A stretch of DNA of 6,366 nt from an uncultured archaeon (GTDB lineage Archaea > Aenigmatarchaeota > Aenigmatarchaeia > GW2011-AR5): the NCBI GenBank assembly GCA_903825675.1, contig CAIKBN010000120.1, positions 1-6,366 of the forward strand, read 5' to 3'. The position numbers were made by a program, and so were the translations under genes. Below the pieces are notes generated by a model. That model searched no databases, was not told the origin of the DNA, and saw only the letters and a list, made by a program, of their open reading frames with translations. Shown one piece after another: positions 4,201 to 6,366 of this stretch. How positions within the stretch are numbered: the stretch's first letter is position 1; each line of letters begins with the position of its first letter.

Positions 4201-6052
4201 GAGTAAGACGCTTAACTTTGTAACCAATTCTGGTAAAAGAAAATTTAGGGTAGCGCCTAAACCAACAGAAGAAACACGTATAAGAACTGGTTATTTTATC
4301 TCTAATACCAACCAGATTATACCGCAGCTTTATCCGCAAATAATAACATCTCCTGCACCAAACATAACAGTAATGCCATCCACACCCAATATAAAAATCG
4401 TTCAAGGTTCTGAGGCAAGAGAAGATGTAATAGATGAACAGATGGACACAAAAATTAAATTTAGGAGCGGTATAGAAATACCTGAAATGGCAGAGCCTGT
4501 AGAAAAAAAGGAGATAAGCATTCTTCTATCTGAAGAGTCGCCTGATGTAAAAAAAGTGGATATGAAATATCCCTTGATACCTCAAAAACCGAGGAAAGGA
4601 GAACCTGTATTTGCCTATGCCCACATCTTCTATGACAAGCGATCAAATGAGCTTATCTATAATGTTATTGAGCCAGAAATAAATGAAATTGAGAAAAAGG
4701 TATTGGCAGACATAAAGGAGTATATTCAGGAAAAACTTAATATAAATTTTGCACAGATCAGGAAAAAGGAAGCTTTTGGTTATATAACTGATATCTTTAA
4801 CCGTGCCTTAGAATATTTCAAGGTAAAATTAGAAACATCAGCCGAAGAAAAATTAAAATATTATGTTTTCAGGGACTTCGTCGGTCTAGAAATGATTGAG
4901 CCTTTTATGAAAGACAAACAGATAGAAGATATAAGCTGCGATGGAATAAACATTCCACTATATGTATATCACAGAGACCCGAGATTCGGATCTCTAAAAA
5001 CAAATATTATATTTAAAAGCGCAGATGAACTGGACTTATTTGTAAACAAGCTTTCAGAAAAGTGCGGGAAATCTATATCTGTTGCCAGACCCCTGCTAGA
5101 CGGCACCCTTCCAGAAGGAAGCAGAGTACAAGCTACCCTTGGGAGCGATATTGCAAGGCATGGCAGTAATTTCACCATAAGAATGTTCACAGAAGAACCA
5201 TTAACCCCAACAGATATTATAGAATTTGGCACTTGCGACCCAAGAATGATGGCATACTTCTGGATACTTGTTGAGCATGGACTTAGCTTCCTTGTGTCAG
5301 GCAGCACTGCCACAGGAAAGACCTCTTTTTTAAATGTATTATCTCTTTTCATAAAGCCGCAGATGAAGATAGTAAGCGTGGAAGACACATCAGAATTGCG
5401 TCTGTCGCATTCTCACTGGATACCTGAAGTGGCGAGAACACCAATATCAGAAACGGGAAAAGTCGATATGTTTGAACTCTTAAAATCATCCCTCCGCCAG
5501 AGACCAGATTATATAATCGTGGGTGAGGTCAGGGGCAGTGAAGCCTATGTCCTGTTCCAGCAAATGGCTACTGGACACCCAGGCCTGTCAACTATTCATG
5601 CTGAAAATATGAGCAAGCTTGTGGACAGATTGACATCCCCTCCTATAAGCTTATCGCCCAATCTAATTCAAAATCTGGATATCATAGTCTTTTTAAAGCG
5701 TTTCAAAAAAGGCAGAAAATACATCAGGCGAGTAAGTACTGTAACAGAGATTATAGGCTATGACAGAAGGAATATGAAGCCCATGAACAATGATGTATTT
5801 GTCTGGGACCCTAAAAAAGATGTATTTATAACCGTAAACAAGAGCTTTATGCTGAGAAAAATAGCAGAAAGCACAGACCTAGAAGAAGCTGGTGTCGAAG
5901 AGGAAATAAAGAAGAGGGTAAAAGTAATTAGATGGATGGTCAAAAACAAGATAAGGGACTACAAAAAGGTCGGGACCATACTCAGTTTATTCTATACAGA
6001 TCAGGCTTTCCTTCTTAGTAGAATTGGAAGTAAAACTGAGGGTAGTGTATGA
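4199..6052 (+). CDS. Type II/IV secretion-type ATPase (FlaI/ArlI-PilT superfamily) with a long N-terminal extension
   Basis: The cytoplasmic hexameric motor that powers assembly of pilin-type filaments at the membrane platform. Over 617 residues it shows Walker A GSTATGKT (368-375, K374), the Asp box VSVEDTSEL (392-400), Walker B RPDYIIVGEVRG (435-446), the His box TGHPGLSTIHAE (458-469), and an N-terminal domain with GSRVQAT (307-313) and FTIRM (325-329) whose arginines are likely trans-acting. Residues 1 to about 130 form a Pro- and Asn-rich, probably disordered extension (IIPQLYPQ, PAPNITVMPSTPNI), longer than in typical FlaI. Start at 4199: GAGGA lies 8 nt upstream; a TTG at 4163 would overlap the previous gene and has poor support. 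The stop overlaps the platform gene start (ATGA, 6049-6052). With two pilin-like genes before it and a FlaJ-type gene after, a filament motor is the natural reading. Archaellum and adhesive pilus versions cannot be separated here. Confidence 0.95.
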   Translation: MSKTLNFVTNSGKRKFRVAPKPTEETRIRTGYFISNTNQIIPQLYPQIITSPAPNITVMPSTPNIKIVQGSEAREDVIDEQMDTKIKFRSGIEIPEMAEPVEKKEISILLSEESPDVKKVDMKYPLIPQKPRKGEPVFAYAHIFYDKRSNELIYNVIEPEINEIEKKVLADIKEYIQEKLNINFAQIRKKEAFGYITDIFNRALEYFKVKLETSAEEKLKYYVFRDFVGLEMIEPFMKDKQIEDISCDGINIPLYVYHRDPRFGSLKTNIIFKSADELDLFVNKLSEKCGKSISVARPLLDGTLPEGSRVQATLGSDIARHGSNFTIRMFTEEPLTPTDIIEFGTCDPRMMAYFWILVEHGLSFLVSGSTATGKTSFLNVLSLFIKPQMKIVSVEDTSELRLSHSHWIPEVARTPISETGKVDMFELLKSSLRQRPDYIIVGEVRGSEAYVLFQQMATGHPGLSTIHAENMSKLVDRLTSPPISLSPNLIQNLDIIVFLKRFKKGRKYIRRVSTVTEIIGYDRRNMKPMNNDVFVWDPKKDVFITVNKSFMLRKIAESTDLEEAGVEEEIKKRVKVIRWMVKNKIRDYKKVGTILSLFYTDQAFLLSRIGSKTEGSV

Positions 6053-6303
6053 TTAATTATGTTAAACTATGCTACAAATTTTTCGGTAATACCAGCAAAT
6101 CTATAAGAGGCTATTTCCTTGATATACGTGAGGACCTGCAAAAAGCTAATATGAATTATACCTTGGATGAATATATTTCCACATCGCTCTTTACTACAGC
6201 TGTCACCTTTGTAGTAGAATGCGTTTTACTGGCCTTTATCTTTGGCATACTTTTACGTAATATCTTCTCCTCTATTTTCTTGTCCCTCACCCTATCTCTT
6301 TAA
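6049..6303 (+). CDS. FlaJ/TadC-type membrane platform protein, N-terminal fragment ended by an in-frame TAA
   Basis: The polytopic inner component that anchors the ATPase and receives pilin subunits. The 84-residue stretch has the typical start of the family: an amphipathic head (YKFFGNTSKSIRGYFLDIREDLQKANMNYTLDEYISTSLFT) and then a long hydrophobic region (about 46-84). It overlaps the ATPase stop by 4 nt. A TAA at 6301-6303 ends the frame inside a hydrophobic segment, far short of a normal platform protein (several hundred residues). The same frame then continues without a stop as platform-like sequence to the window edge, so this is probably one gene broken by a single-base change (for example TTA to TAA) or a sequencing error. 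If the stop is real, the motor would lack a working platform unless a second copy exists. Confidence 0.75.
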   Translation: MINYVKLCYKFFGNTSKSIRGYFLDIREDLQKANMNYTLDEYISTSLFTTAVTFVVECVLLAFIFGILLRNIFSSIFLSLTLSL

Positions 6304-6366
6304 ATTTCTGGTGTTCTACTTTTTTTATTTTATTCTTATCCGTCTACAGCTGCAAATTCACGCGGA
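6304..6366 (+). pseudogene. Continuation of the platform gene after the in-frame stop (runs off the right edge)
   Basis: In the same frame as the 84-codon fragment, the 21 codons after the TAA read ISGVLLFLFYSYPSTAANSRG. This is the end of a membrane helix followed by a YPxxxAxxR-like segment, as seen after the first membrane helices of FlaJ/TadC-family proteins. There is no plausible new start in it within the window. It argues that the TAA is an interruption and not the true end. The rest of the gene is outside. Confidence 0.6.

Overview
The window is archaeal. Evidence: a full-length thermosome (group II chaperonin) gene, a tRNA gene whose exons only fold into a cloverleaf after removing two short bulge-helix-bulge type introns, archaeal TATA boxes (TTTATATA, TTTATAAA), and a type IV pilus/archaellum-type assembly cluster with class III (prepilin-like) N-termini. 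The DNA is AT-rich, genes are closely packed and ATA is a favoured Ile codon. The lineage cannot be fixed from the sequence alone. A DPANN-type archaeon (Woese-/Pace-/Nanoarchaeota-like) is my guess, from the general look of the operon and of the unknown left-hand gene.

Layout. 1-328, minus strand: 5' part of an unrecognised protein gene that runs off the left edge. 329-551: intergenic, with a 7-bp hairpin, a nested inverted repeat around TTTTGATCAAAA, a C(GAA)G triloop hairpin and a 10-bp hairpin just behind the tRNA. 552-677, minus strand: a tRNA read here as tRNA-Ile(UAU), 72 nt mature, with a 29-nt intron at 29/30 and a 25-nt intron at 37/38. 678-879: divergent promoter region between the tRNA and the thermosome, with two identical TTTATAAA boxes and a 7-bp inverted repeat. 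880-2517, plus strand: thermosome subunit. 2518-2708: T-rich terminator, TATA box and three small hairpins in the predicted leader of the next operon.

2709-6366, plus strand: a tightly coupled five-gene operon: a cytosolic coiled-coil protein, two pilin-like proteins with KG|Q class III signal peptides, a FlaI/PilT-superfamily secretion ATPase with a long Pro-rich N-terminal extension, and the start of a FlaJ/TadC-type membrane platform protein. The order resembles an archaellum operon (arlCDE-arlF-arlG-arlH-arlI-arlJ) without arlH and without an obvious major archaellin in view. The pilin-like proteins would be processed by a FlaK/PibD-type peptidase and assembled by the ATPase and platform. 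The platform gene has an in-frame TAA after 84 codons, while typical platform-protein sequence continues in the same frame to the window edge.

Main points for a second look: the doubly interrupted tRNA with the rare archaeal UAU anticodon, in a region where AUA codons are abundant; the in-frame stop in the platform gene; the family of C(GNA)G triloop hairpins; and the ArlH-less archaellum-like operon with a cluster of N-glycosylation sequons in one pilin-like subunit.
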